From Bicyclus anynana (taxonomy: Eukaryota; Arthropoda; Insecta; Lepidoptera; Nymphalidae): DNA of 64,000 nt. Position numbers and translations under genes: made by a program. Positions 46,552-57,626 of the stretch are shown here, piece after piece (position 1 is the first letter of the stretch; every line of letters starts with the position of its first letter). A model generated the notes under the pieces. It was not told the origin of the DNA. It saw nothing but the letters and a program-made list of their open reading frames with translations, and did not search any database. The stretch spans positions 2,046,001 through 2,110,000 of the forward strand of contig NC_069087.1 in assembly GCF_947172395.1 (NCBI RefSeq). Direction: 5' to 3'.

Positions 46552-46730
46552 GGTATCATCATCACAGCTCATTGCTGAGCTCGAGTCTCCTCTCAGAATT
46601 AGAGGGGTTAGGCCAACACCACGCTGGCCGAATTCGGGTTGGCAGACTTCACATACGCAGAAAATTAAGAAAATTCTCTGGTATGCAGGTTTCCTCAGGA
46701 TGTTTTTCCTTCACCGTTTGAGACATACGA
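46552..46730 (-). repeat. SINE-B fragment
   Basis: Complement of the family 3' half (tgctgagctcgagtctcc, gcagacttcacatacgcag, tatgcaggtttcctcagg). Confidence 0.85.
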
Positions 46731-47384
46731 ATACGATTGCGAATAGGCCGGTATATATTATAATCCAGGACAATTCCAATTCCGTTATAGCAAGCAATTA
46801 TATATTACGCAAAAAAATCCCATGACTAAACCCCGTTTAAAAAAAACAATAATACAAAGCACGCTCCGCTTATCACCCCATCGCGGTCGTAATGACCAGC
46901 GGCGGGGAGTGCAGTGGTCGATACCACCTCGCTACCACCTCTAGCTACCACCTCGCCTCACTCGCTGCCCCCACGTCATCGCCATCGGACCACCACTCAC
47001 CACCGGTCACCTGTTGTTCTACTATAAACTGCCGTGAGTGGTATTTAATATAATATTTATTTTTAACTTACCCTTTGTTTTATTAGTTATTTATTTTTAA
47101 CTTACCCTTTGTTTGATTATTCAATGCCAAGTTATCGTAGACTTCGCTCTCACCTGATGATGATTGACAACGCAATCTAAGGACGTATTCACATAGAAAG
47201 CAGAGTGCTTGCGCCGATATACCAGCGCTTATCGGTGTTGGTCCGCGCAGATAGTCAGTGCTGGTAGTCGGTAGAGTCTCTATACTTGTTTCAAACCAGT
47301 TTGGAGCTGTTCCGACCAACGCTGTTAATGTTAAGTACGATATTTTTTATTCTTCCCTCTCATTCAAAATTCTTACAAGAATAA

Positions 47385-47625
47385 TCTTAATAGCAGCATG
47401 GAATTGGGAAGTTGGCGGTGTTAGTACCCCCCGTGCCTCGAAGAGCACGTAAAGTAGGTCTTGCGACTGATCACCGGTCGTGTCGGTCTGCCGTCCCATC
47501 GGATTTCGAGAGTGAGGGAAGAGAGAGTGCACCTGTGCTTGCGCACACACTTGTACACTATAATCTCCTGCGTACATGGTTAATCCACCATGAGATTAGC
47601 CTCCGTGACCTTAAAGACGGTCGGG
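47385..47625 (+). repeat. dispersed repeat M ('ttgggaagttggcggtgtta')
   Basis: CG-rich block with ccccgtgcctcgaagagca, cggtcgtgtcggtctgccgt, gtgcacctgtgcttgcgcac and catgagattagcctccgtg. The opening phrase also occurs at 44930, so this is a dispersed repeat. The open frames on both strands are by-products. Confidence 0.55.
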
Positions 47626-48288
47626 AGCATATTATTTTTTTTTAATACTTTACCAATTCCCTTTTTAAATAAAAAAAAAACCTGTGTTACTGAGCACGCC
47701 ACACGCGTTAATAGGTTAAGAGAATATCGAACTTAAGACCTGTCTCATTTGAGTCTTAAGCGTTGCCTGTTTTTTTTTTCTTTTCTTGATAATATAGATG
47801 ACCGATGGCTCAGCGTTTGTTTTTTCACAAAATTACAATTAATCATGACACATGTATCTTTTTAAAATTGCACTTTTTATAGTTTTACTTTAACTGTTAA
47901 GGCGGGCGAAACTGCAGGGTTAGATAAGTGATGAATAAATAACTTAATTTTTTCTCTTTTAAAATTGGCCTTGTTAAAGTTTTACTATATCTGTTAAGGC
48001 GGGGTTAGATCAGGGATGAATAACTTAATTTTTTCTGTAATGACTTTTTTACGAAGAAAACTTATTAAAAAAAAATACGGGAGCTATAAGTCACAACATA
48101 AACATGTTTAGACTTTTAATTTGTTATTCTAACCACTCAGCTAACTCGAAGCTTACCTCACGGAAGGCGTTGCATGCTTTTCTTCAGTGCATATTATATA
48201 TAAATTCCACTAAGTGTGCTTCATGGCGAATTAAGAATATCTACATTCTTATGATTAAGTATTCAAGGAAGGTACTAACATTGTATAC

Positions 48289-48583
48289 GTGATAGCCCAG
48301 TGGATATGACCTTTACCTCCGATTCCGGAGGGTGTGGGTTCGAATCCGGTCCGGGGCATACACCTCCAACTTTTCAGTTGTGTGCATTTTAAGAAATTAA
48401 ATATCACGTGTCTCAAACGGTGAAGAAAAACATCGTGAGGAAACCTGCATACCAGAGAATTTTCTTAATTCTCTGCGTGTGTGAAGTCTGCCAATCCGCA
48501 TTGGGCCAGCGTGGTGGACTATTGGCCTAAGCCCTCTCATTCTGAAAGGAGACTTGAGCTCAGCAGTGAGTCGAGGGTTGATA
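48289..48583 (+). repeat. SINE-B, near full length
   Basis: Head gtgatagcccagtggatatg to tail gagctcagcagtgagtcg. It sits about 350 bp upstream of the tetraspanin B first coding exon's acceptor. Confidence 0.88.
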
Positions 48584-48654
48584 ACGAACTAACATTATGT
48601 TTACGTATTTTTGCCGCCAAGCAATATGTGTGTGTTCTGGTCTAAGGGAATCAT

Positions 48655-48835
48655 CATTAACAACCCATTTCGGTTCACTGTTCAGCACGAGTCTCCTTTC
48701 AGAAAGAAGTTAGGCCAATGCCTAGTCTGATTGCCAGACTTCACACACGTAGAGTTAAGAAAACTCTCAGTATATGCAAATTTCCTCACGAATTTTTTTC
48801 CTTTGCCGTTTGAGACCGTGATATTAAATTGGATG
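48655..48835 (-). repeat. diverged SINE-B fragment
   Basis: Complement order retained (aacccatttcggttcactg, gccagacttcacacacgtag, tttcctcacgaattttttt, gtttgagaccgtgatatt) with many substitutions. Confidence 0.6.
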
Positions 48836-48995
48836 CCATGATAATATGATGCCATGAGGATACTCTCGGCTGAATGGCATGGCAAAGTAAACTAAAAGTA
48901 ACATTAACTTTGCACATTAACTTTTTAATACAGGAGAAGTAAATCGAGAGTTACGTCCACGATTGTAAGCAGGAGGAAGAAGCAGCAGATTCGTC

Positions 48996-49058
48996 ATGAA
49001 ACCGAGAAACATACGTTGTTTGAAGTTCTTTTTGGCGCTCTTGAACATCGCTTTCATT
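48996..49058 (+). CDS. tetraspanin B exon 1
   Basis: 21 codons ending NIAFI at the strong donor GTAAGT (49059). Confidence 0.9.
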
Positions 49059-52000
49059 GTAAGTTCAACTCAACTTTTTCTTTTAGTGAATGAAGACATT
49101 GCTTTTTGTAAACATGATTTTACGTACAGAGGAACCATTATAGGTTATGTAGTGATTTTTTTTAAATTTTCGTACTCTTTACATGTTAGCCCTTGACTAT
49201 GATGCAATCTAAGATGGAAAACGGCCTAGCCTGTTATGGGGAGGATGAAAATCCACACCTTTTCGGTTTCTAAACAACATCATACCTACCGGAACACTAA
49301 ATCGCTTGGCGGTACGTCATAGCCGGTAAGGTGTTATCTAGCTACCGCCGAAGTCTGCCACCAGCCAGACCTGGACCAATTAAGAAAACCTCAATCGGCC
49401 CAGCCGGGGATCAAACTCAATATCTCCGTCTTAATATCTGCGGTCTTCGCTATCTGCTATAATAAAGAGAGCAGGCATATTATATTTTTATCTATTAATC
49501 TAAAGGAGATCGACCGACTTTTCATACATTGCTGCCAGATTTGATGAATAAAAAGATAGAAAATGAATGAAAAGTATTTTTCGTCATTAATTATTTTTTT
49601 TGGATAACGTGCTGGGTTCAAAATGGCCAATGTCCTTTAAAGAGACAATATGTCTTTCAAATCACTTGTTCTTGTTGACAAATTATTGGACAACGAAGTC
49701 GTTCTATGTGTGAATTTTATTTCCTTTTTTAAACTACTTCTACACCCTTATTCTATATCTTTATATCATTTATTATTAGTTTCTTCTATAGGTTGCTTGG
49801 AAGAGATCGCTTGTTAGCAATAAATATTGTGCATATTTAGTACTTTTTTTTGTATTTATTGTACCTATTGTATGTTTCTTCATGGTTTACAATACAGTGT
49901 ACCTATTTTCATTTCATTCTATAAGAGTTCTTTTTCCTTTTATGTGGCAAAATACTTAACTTTTAAAACATCCCTTCGTTGATGACGTTGACGACCTCCG
50001 TGGCGCAGTGGAATGCACGGTGGATTTACAAGACGGAGATCCTGGGTTTGATCGCCGGCTGGGTTGAGGTTTTCTTAATTGGTCCAGGTCTGGCTGGTAG
50101 GATGCTTCAGCCGTGGCTAGTTACCACCCTACCGACAAAAACGTACCGCCAAGCGATTTAGCGTTCCGGTACGATGTCGTGTAGAAACCGAAAGGGGTGT
50201 GGATTTTCATCCTCCCCCTAACAAATTAGCCCGCTTCCATCTTAGCTTGCATCATCATTCAGGTGAGAGTGTAGTCAAGGGTTAACCTATAAGAAAAAAA
50301 GATAAGGCCTCCAAGCATCTTTAATGATAAAGATGCTTGGAGGCCGTTGGATCAGCTTCCACCTTCACACAGGAAGTAAAACTATAAGAAATGTAAACAG
50401 TAATTGTTATCAATTGTAAATTATAATACTGTATGACTTTTTCAAAAGAGCAACTGTTGAGTTTCTTGCCGGTATCTTCTCAGCTGAACCTGCCTTCCAA
50501 ACCGGTGGTAGAATCTTTACAAATAGTCAACTGACGTGTCAAAAGTGCTTGTAAACTGAGACTATTTTTTTTTTTAGTGTCTCAATATTCCTGCAATCTG
50601 TCTTGAGACATTCAGCGGGATTTTAAGTATTTATATTAAGGCGTGTTAGGTGCAAAATCCAGTGATTTGCCCATATCTAATAATGTAGTGTCTATTTCAT
50701 GACATCTTGTGGTGCTCGTCTCTTGAGCCTTTTGAAAGTTGTACCAGGTTTCTTCATCATTAGGTTCCTTGCAAGTTGATTTGAATGTTTACGAATACGC
50801 TTTTGGTATGTTTTCATTGAGTGTGCAACTTCTGTCTTTATAGTCTTAATTTTTAGTTCACGATGCCTAATTGAATAAATAATTTTTGAAGAGTTTCCAA
50901 AATCGGTCCATAAACGACGGAAATATCCATGGACATACATAAAAGAAAACATACATATACAGCCGAACGTAGAATCTCCTCCTTTTACATACAACTTTTA
51001 CAAATTTTACAACTAACCATCGTAATTTCCCTTTAACGTTAACCCTTTTGTTCCAACAGTTGTTTGGACTATTCCTCATGGCGATCTGCGTGATGCAAAT
51101 GCGCGAGCGCAAGGCCCGGCCGGAGAAGCAGTCGGCCTTGTCGCGTGGTGTGCTGGCCTTCCTCGTCACCGTGGCGCTGAGCTTGGTGGTGACGGCCTTG
51201 CTGGGCTGCATCGGCGCTTTGCGGGAGAACGTCAAGATCCTTTATGTGGTAAGTAGAACCCTGAACCCTTCATCATTATCAACCCATATTCGGCTCACTG
51301 CTGACCTCGAGTCTCCTCTCAGAATTAGAGGGGTTAGGTCAATAGTCCACCACGCTGGCCCAATGCGGATTGGCAGCCTTCACAGAGAATTAGAAAATTC
51401 TCTTGAATGCAGGTTGTTTGCCTTCACCGTTTGAGACACGTGATATTTAATTTCTTGAAATGCACACAACTGAAAAGTTGGAGGTGCATGCCCCGGACCG
51501 GTTTCGAACCCACACCCTCCGGAATCGGAGGCAGAGGTCATTACCACTGGGCTATCACAGCTTTCAGCAGTAGAACCCTTACTTAATGTTAATAATTACA
51601 GGAATAACAAGCTACACAAATAACAAGCAATAAACAAACCGCTTCAAAATCGGTGCAGCCAAATTCCTTCAGAATGTAAGAAATAGATACTTTTTACAAA
51701 TAATTTTTTGTTTACTTAGCTTTTCCAAATTGTTGTGTATTAACAAATATTTATATGAAAACCATTATAAAATCGGTTCAGCCAACGCTAAATTACTCAA
51801 CTGGCGATGTAAATAACTCATAAAATTAGAATTAAAAAAAAACTCAGAATTCTGTATTCGGAAAGTTACTGGCTCAATGAGTCGCCAAGCTTATTGAGTC
51901 GCCAAGATGAAAAATGGGATGAGCAAATAATCGTAGATTGAAGATTGGACGTAGGTACTGGTTGATTCCTCCATAGCTGGATGTCGACATGAAAGAAATC

Positions 52001-55000
52001 GGATTGATTTTTTTACAGGCGGCGACTCATGGCCTAGGAATTAAAAATGAGCTCGTTTCATAGTCAAACGTACCTACCTAGATATTTTTATCGGGTCTGC
52101 CGATTTCCAGTATTCAAGTGGCACGTCGATTCTCTTTCTACGATCGCTAACGCTTCGAAAACAAGAAAAATGTATGGGAATGACAGATCTTGATCACTTG
52201 ACTTGTCGATAGCAAATGTCATTCCCATACATCTTTCTAATTTTCGAAGCGTTAGCGATCGTAGAAAGAGAATCTTGGCTAGGGGGGCTGGGTGACGGTG
52301 CCGCTTCGATTTGTCGGTTCTTCGCGGAGATAGGCAGAATAAATTATAATCCATTATTAATATTAGCATGGTTAAAAAATATCACGGAAATTATTCAAAC
52401 TAAACTAAGATTTTCTTAAATTGTCCAGGTCTGGCTGGTGGAAGGCTTCGGCCGTGGCTAGTTACCACCCTACCGGCAAAGACGTACCGCCAAGCGATTT
52501 AGCGTTCCGGTACGATGCCGTGTAGAAACCGAAAGGGGTGTGGATTTTCATCCTCCTCCTCGACAAGTTAGCCCGCTTCCATCTTAGACTGCATCATCAC
52601 TTACCATCAGGAGAGATTGTAGTCAAGGGCTAACTTGTAAAGAATAAAAAAAAAAAAAACAAAATTTTGAGTTGATTACGAAAAAACTTTTTTGTCGACT
52701 TTTAAAGCTTTAGCATAATTTCCTCATATAAATTGTCCTTATACATTAATAATTCAATTTACTACAAAGTGAAAGCAACGATATCAGAACAAAGAACTCA
52801 TATAGGGCACGGAAAATCAATATTAATCGACTATCCGATACGTATTAAATATGCAAGGAACATGTAGCCTCTATTTATTGATCCGACATTTGCAACGTTT
52901 ATAGTTTTATAATCGTGATGATTACCGTATTTTAGCCTCATCTTATGACCCGCGAATCCACATTTGAGTGGCGTAGTGCTTTTAAGCTCCAACCCCTATT
53001 ATTAGGTTTGTGTGAATAGGTAGCTTATTAAAACTTTTGACCATATCTAAACTAAGAGGAATGGAAATATTGGTCACTTAGACTAATAATCTATAGACCC
53101 GCAACATCTAACAATTTTCCACTCCAAGCTAAGATAATATGTTTGAATATATTGATTTTTATGCATTCGGATAAATAAGGTTAACTAATTTATACATAAA
53201 AAGCAAACATTGACTGGATATTTGCAAAATAAATAAGATTATAAAATTTCAAAATCTATTAATAATCTTTATTCGTAATTAGATGAAAATTCATACAGTT
53301 TTAGCTTCCTTACAATAAATGTGACATTTTTCAATATTTGAACTATAAACATAAACGCACAAATAACAAAGATATTAGTAATTTTGTTTGAACACCCATA
53401 AAAATCTAATGATCATTATGAACCTACGACGTCATTAAATCGTACCATTTTTATGAGACGTTTTTCCGTGGCAGCGCCGCAAATCTGCCCCTTTAAATCC
53501 CTGTAGCTTCGAAAGTAATGATCACAGATATCCTGTTACTTTACGATTACTACAAAATTGCTTTACTATTAACATACTCCTAATTTATATACAATTAAAA
53601 AAAACTGTCATCATCCCTATTACCCTCGTCGACACGCACTCAAGCGTACTTATCGCAGCGTAGCGATGCGTCAAGGACTCCCATTTCGGAGCACATAAAA
53701 CGGTTTAATACGAATCCAACGACTACACACTATCTATGTGTTGTAAATCTATGATTGGTGACATTTAAAAGATTAAAATAGTGTTTTTATTGTTGCAATA
53801 GTTGTATAGCTTAGGTCGTATTCATTATCTTTTCTTTTGTAGCACGCCTGCTTCCTCATATTCCTGGTGTCAGTGGAGGTGGTGGTGGCGGTGGGTGGTG
53901 CGGCGCTGAACGCCTGGGTGGGCGGCTCCAGCGAGCTGAGGGTGGACTTCTACAGGAACTCCACCGTGGAGGAAGATGGGCTCAACCAGCCTGTGTACTG
54001 GGATACTTTGCAGTCTGAGGTAAACATCCTCAGACTATTTTATTGACCCACCGGTCATTCCCGTTCTATGAGAGAATATTTGAGCAAGTGGCGCAAATTA
54101 AATACACTGTTCACGATAAAGTTAATTCCTTTTTCAGGGAATAAAATATTTTTTAGGTATATTTTTGGGCTAAGAATAGCAAGGCTCCGCACGAGCTGTA
54201 AATATCGAAATCCCCTAATTTTGCCGCCCTAAGCTTCAGCTCTCTTAGTTTCTATGGTAAATCCCTGAAGACTCATTACAGACCTGTATTGGAAGAGGAA
54301 TTTTCTATTTAGTAGGTACTAATTGTAGATAGGTATTGTTAGGAATGTTGTGCATATGACTGCTTAGTTGATACCTAATGTTTTTGCTCTTGTAACTAAC
54401 TATCACTATCGATTATTATGTTTATGTTATTATCCTTTTGAGTGCCACTACACGATTCTTCTTCTTCCTCACCCAGCCACTTCCCATGACCTTCTTAAGT
54501 TGTGAAGGTGCGTTGGTATAGATTATAGTCGACCGACACTGCGCTTTCTGGTGTGGGTTAATTTCAGCCCAATGTCCATCGGCTATTCGAACTATGTGAA
54601 TGTTTCATAAAAATAAATGTATTCAAACATAGTCATCATCCTCATTGTAATATTACGTTGTTCCCTCGCTGGAACCTTCTATGAGAATAATCTTGTTACC
54701 AGAACCAGTGCTGCGGCGTGGACGGTCCTGAAGACTACGCCATCCTTCAGCGCGAGATCCCCACGTCGTGCTGCGCGCGCGCCCACCCCCTGCGCGAGGG
54801 GGATGCTCGCAAGCACTTCCACTCCGCCTGCCTCGCCAACCAGCTGTACTACATGCGGGGCTGCGAGCAGATATTGAGGCAGAAGAAAGCGCTGAAAACC
54901 AACATTTTTATATCCACCGGTGTTATTTTCATCTTGTTTGAGGTAATTTGAGTTTTTGTTCAGGAGTGTTTTTTACAATACATGCTGAATTGCTGAACAG

Positions 55001-56387
55001 CATGTATTGTAAAAGTTTTCTCAAAAGTGTTCTTTTTTTATGTAGGCTTACGCTTGACTACAATCAAGCCTGATGGAAAGCAATGATGAGGTCTAAGATG
55101 AAGCGCGCTTGTTTAGAAGATGCCTATTCACTCTTGCCTTGAAGAGTGTGCAATGTGTAATTTGGTGGTTACAAATGGTTCTGGATCTCAGATTCTGGAA
55201 AAGTTAGGAGCCTGATATTTGGGTAAATGATATTTCAAAGTGTTAGCTTCGTTATGACTATACAAAATACACAATTTGTAAAACTTTTCTAGATAGTTTA
55301 TTTTTTTGAAAAATACATGTTTTGCTCACATTTTGCTTTCAATCTCAGGAAAAGCAAGCTTATTTTCTTAAATTTTTATTTTGTATAGAAAATTAGGTAT
55401 ATATCTTGAACATGGCCATTTTGTTTTTCGTTATGTTGTTTAATTTACTTGCAATTAGGTAAAAATGGTTTTGGCGTTCACGTCATAAAATTTGCGTCGC
55501 GCGTCAATCGCTCCGTGCTTTTCACTCATGTGAAAGTCATAATTCGGCGTCTCGCTTGCGCTTCGAATTTTATCCATATCGTACCGTCGTGCTGCGCGCT
55601 CTTAAGGTGCATAAATTGTACGGGTCAGGAAACACAGAAGCCGGAAGGGCATTCCATATTTTAGCAGTTCTTATTCGGAACGTTGGCACATAACGTTTCG
55701 TGCGGGTTGACTGGACAACAAAAAGATGCCATTTTTCAGTCTTATAAAATCTTATGTCTGCGTCGTAAAAATTTACCTTGAATTGCTCAAGGTAAATTTT
55801 CACAAAATGCAATTAACGAGCTACAAGCATTGAACTGTTTAACGAAATATATTTATCATTGAACCGGAGGAAACTTTACAAGTAGGTTTTGTTGACTTTA
55901 GAAAGCAACTAAGGCTATTTCTCCCACGTGTCGTTTTTATAACACGTACAATTTCGCTATCTCTCGCACATGACGCGATACGTTGAATGTCAGGCGCACG
56001 CTACTGGATATATCCCAGCCAAATAAGGATTTAACCTCTGAATGAGACAATATATAACATTTACATAAGAAATTAAATATCACGTGTGTCAAATGGTAAA
56101 TGAAAAACATCGTAAGGAAACTTGGTCTGAGAATTTTCTTGATTCTCTTTGCGTGTGAGTCTGCCAATCCGCATTGGGCCAGCGTGGTGGCCTGTTGCCG
56201 AACCCCTCTCAATCACAGAGGAGACTCATGCAGTTGTGTTCATCAGTGAGCCGAATATGGTTTGATAATGATATCTTCTTAAACATTTCAGATTGCTTGC
56301 ATCATTCTTGCTTTGTGGATGGCCAGGACAGTGAGGACCGAACGTCGCAGGCTGCAACAGACGCTTCAGGCTCACTTTGAAACCTAA
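48996..56387 (+). CDS. tetraspanin B (complete)
   Basis: Complete tetraspanin of 254 residues in five exons (48996-49058, 51060-51248, 53843-54019, 54703-54942, 56292-56387), all phase 0. Exon 1 (MKPRNIRCLKFFLALLNIAF) begins TM1. Exon 2 completes TM1 and gives TM2 with the canonical GCIGALRENVKILY. Exon 3 gives TM3 with buried Glu (SVEVVVAV) and an Asn-Ser-Thr sequon (Asn123). Exon 4 gives the large loop with QCCGVDGPEDY, SCC, SAC and GC (six cysteines) and TM4 to FILFE. Exon 5 ends TM4 (IACIILALW) with an Arg-rich tail. The Met at 48996 is supported by its position in the TM1 motif. An acceptor (ttaatacag, AG at 48932-48933) 62 bp upstream suggests a spliced 5' UTR. Introns hold many SINEs and LINE tails. 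Confidence 0.95.
49173..49445 (-). repeat. SINE-A in tetraspanin B intron 1
   Basis: Complement of the family with a short deletion near the tail (ttagcccttgactatgatgc), through 'aatcgcttggcggtacgtca' to 'gccggggatcaaactcaa'. The head is truncated. Confidence 0.8.
49715..49930 (+). repeat. retroelement 3' tail fragment
   Basis: ggttgcttggaagagatcgc, 'cttgttagcaataaata', then 'tattgtacctattgtatgtttctt' and an incomplete AATACA tail. It resembles a common lepidopteran LINE 3' UTR. It shares the gcctgg/gcttgg-a-gatcgct block with 44790. Confidence 0.45.
49990..50303 (+). repeat. SINE-A, near full length, in tetraspanin B intron 1
   Basis: gacctccgtggcgcagtgg at the head, B box ctgggtttgatcg, complete body and tail to about 50300. 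Confidence 0.88.
50304..50570 (+). repeat. LINE-Z tail with a 40-bp inverted junction
   Basis: Contains a palindrome, ggcctccaagcatcttta-atga-taaagatgcttggaggcc, at about 50306-50345. The LINE-Z 3' UTR follows (caactgttgagtttcttgcc, aaccggtggtagaatcttta). The palindrome looks like an inverted rearrangement at insertion. Confidence 0.7.
50938..50992 (-). repeat. TIR-E end fragment
   Basis: acatacatatacagccgaac and gtagaatctcctcctttta: the complement of the element E terminal sequence, outermost bases missing. Confidence 0.65.
51060..51248 (+). CDS. tetraspanin B exon 2
   Basis: 63 codons, acceptor tccaacag, donor GTAAGT. Contains the GCIGALRENVK motif after TM2. A SINE-B begins 14 bp past the donor. 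Confidence 0.95.
51263..51568 (-). repeat. SINE-B inserted beside the exon 2 donor of tetraspanin B
   Basis: Complete minus-strand copy flanked by agtagaaccct at 51252-51262 and 51569-51579. The duplicated target lies 3 bases into the intron. Confidence 0.9.
52110..52360. mobile_element. small foldback element related to 35058-35711
   Basis: About 60-bp arms (ctctttctacgatcgctaac / gttagcgatcgtagaaagag) around a short loop. They are followed by ctgggtgacggtgccgcttc...cgcggagataggcagaataa, which parallels the arm end of the larger foldback (ctgggtgacgttgtcgcatg). Confidence 0.7.
52406..52660 (+). repeat. SINE-A, 5'-truncated
   Basis: Starts at 'gattttcttaaattgtccag' and continues to the A-rich tail (aagaataaaaaaaaaaaaa). 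Confidence 0.88.
53142..53630 (+). repeat. left copy of a 485-bp inverted repeat pair
   Basis: Its complement is found, with scattered differences, at 57627-58110. Shared blocks include 'cacaaataacaaagatattagtaattttgttt', split here as cacaaataacaaagata and ttagtaattttgttt. It lies in tetraspanin B intron 2. Confidence 0.85.
53843..54019 (+). CDS. tetraspanin B exon 3
   Basis: 59 codons, acceptor cttttgtag, donor GTAAAC. TM3 and the start of the large loop, ending YWDTLQSE. Confidence 0.95.
54520..54600 (-). repeat. LINE-R fragment
   Basis: gtcgaccgacactgcgcttt and 'cccaatgtccatcggctatt' followed by cgaactatgtga: part of the LINE-R 3' region in complement, about 100 bp before tetraspanin B exon 4. 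Confidence 0.55.
54703..54942 (+). CDS. tetraspanin B exon 4
   Basis: 80 codons, acceptor gttaccag, donor GTAATT. The whole cysteine part of the large loop plus TM4 start in a single exon, equal in length to exons 4+5 of tetraspanin A (134 + 106). Confidence 0.95.
55040..55810 (-). repeat. LINE-J pieces (3' UTR and C-terminal peptide)
   Basis: 55040-55150 is the complement of the LINE-J tail (tgaataggcatcttctaaac...). 55575-55810 encodes on the minus strand a degraded C-terminus with RTAKIWNALPASVFPDPYNL. The two pieces are separated by about 400 bp of AT-rich sequence. In tetraspanin B intron 4. Confidence 0.7.
55870..56060 (+). repeat. segment duplicated at 58130-58390
   Basis: Shared blocks: ctttagaaagcaactaa, then 'gaatgtcaggcgcacgctac', 'ccagccaaataaggatttaacctct'. 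The downstream copy contains an extra 'ctaaagctgctcccccacga' unit. Confidence 0.75.
56064..56270 (+). repeat. SINE-B fragment abutting the last acceptor of tetraspanin B
   Basis: Family 3' two-thirds (aagaaattaaatatcacgtg ... cattgggccagcgtggtgg ... gagccgaatatggtttgat). It ends about 20 bp before the acceptor AG at 56290-56291. Confidence 0.8.
56292..56387 (+). CDS. tetraspanin B exon 5 (terminal)
   Basis: 31 codons plus TAA after the acceptor acatttcag. Ends TM4 with a basic tail (TVRTERRRLQQ). No canonical AATAAA is seen in the first 300 bp after the stop. Confidence 0.93.
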   Translation: MACIILALWMARTVRTERRRLQQTLQAHFET

Positions 56388-56871
56388 GCCGCAGAATACA
56401 CATGCCTAAACTTAAAAACATGAAAAAAAAACAAATGTTTATGGTGTATTTAAAAGTACTTGGATTTAATAATATTAATTGTACTCGTAGATGGGTTAAA
56501 CCAAAATTATTTAAAACAAAAACGTGTGCGTATCGGGACGCTCGACAGAAGTGATAACTTAAACCTGCCGTATGCACGAGATAAAGGGAAGACAGACAGA
56601 GTGATACCGTTACGCGTTACGTTACTGAGCGGTTAACCCTCCCATAAGTAATTATCACTTCATTAATCGTAATTTAATAATTAGTGTCGTAAATACTTGT
56701 ACCTATTGTGTTCAAAATCACAAGGAAAGAGTTTGCTTCAAACAGTAGGTTGATTAATTAATTTTTGTATCTTATAGGATGTTTTAAATACTTTAAGAAC
56801 TTAGAATAATTTGTGAGATTGTAATAACTTTTATTCTTATTTCTTATGTCATTTTGTCAAAATTTAAACAC

Positions 56872-56916
56872 AAGTGAAATCATCAACAATGACATCCATT
56901 GTTGGTGATTTCACTT
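56872..56916. repeat. 20-bp stem hairpin
   Basis: aagtgaaatcatcaacaatg and cattgttggtgatttcactt form a stem with one G-T/mismatch position around a short loop. Likely a MITE remnant. Confidence 0.65.
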
Positions 56917-57004
56917 TAAATTTACAAAAATGTTAATGTGTCGACTTTTCTACAATAATTTTACTCGCTTTGTATTTTTTACACTTTGTCACTTTCACTT
57001 TGTT

Positions 57005-57075
57005 GGCATGGCGCAGTGGGTAGTGATAAGTGGGTAGAGTGAGGCCATGGGTTCGATTCCCTTAACTATTAAAAG
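57005..57075 (+). repeat. SINE-D head fragment
   Basis: tggcatggcgcagtgggtag and B box gggttcgattccc, as in the fuller copy at 58421. Confidence 0.5.
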
Positions 57076-57626
57076 AGATTAAGATCTTGGCTTATTAATT
57101 TATCTGCTTTATGTTAAAAATACGCGTAATATTACGCGTATTTGTTGTAAGGTTGTAATTCATTTATTCGCAACTACTAACAAACTTAAAATTAAGTAAA
57201 CTAAAACTTAACGCCTCTGAAATTATTTATAGCAATTTTTTTATCGTCTATTCTATATATAAATATTATTTTGATTTATTTATTCTTTATTGCACATTTG
57301 TAATTAAGCAATGAAATGAAGAATACACAAGTGTGCAAAGACAATATGTATCAAACAACTTTTGGGTTAAAAAATCGTATTATCAAAATAGTGCTTACGT
57401 AAAAAGGAATGTTGTTACTTGGTCGTTAAACAGAAATATTCATATGCACCGCAACTAAAACGCAACCCACACGTCGAATGCTACCCCAGTCAAAATAGGA
57501 AAATATCGATAATCCTCGGAATGGGAGAAAATGAGCTTTAAACTCGCCTACAACTCAACTTCATTCTGGTGTTATAAAAGCGTTTTCTAAAAGTTTCATC
57601 AAGTCTCGTATATGCGTCGTAAGTAA

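Noticed and set aside
47347..47645. Overlapping frames on both strands in a CG-rich block
   Set aside because: The block is a dispersed repeat (opening phrase also at about 44930).
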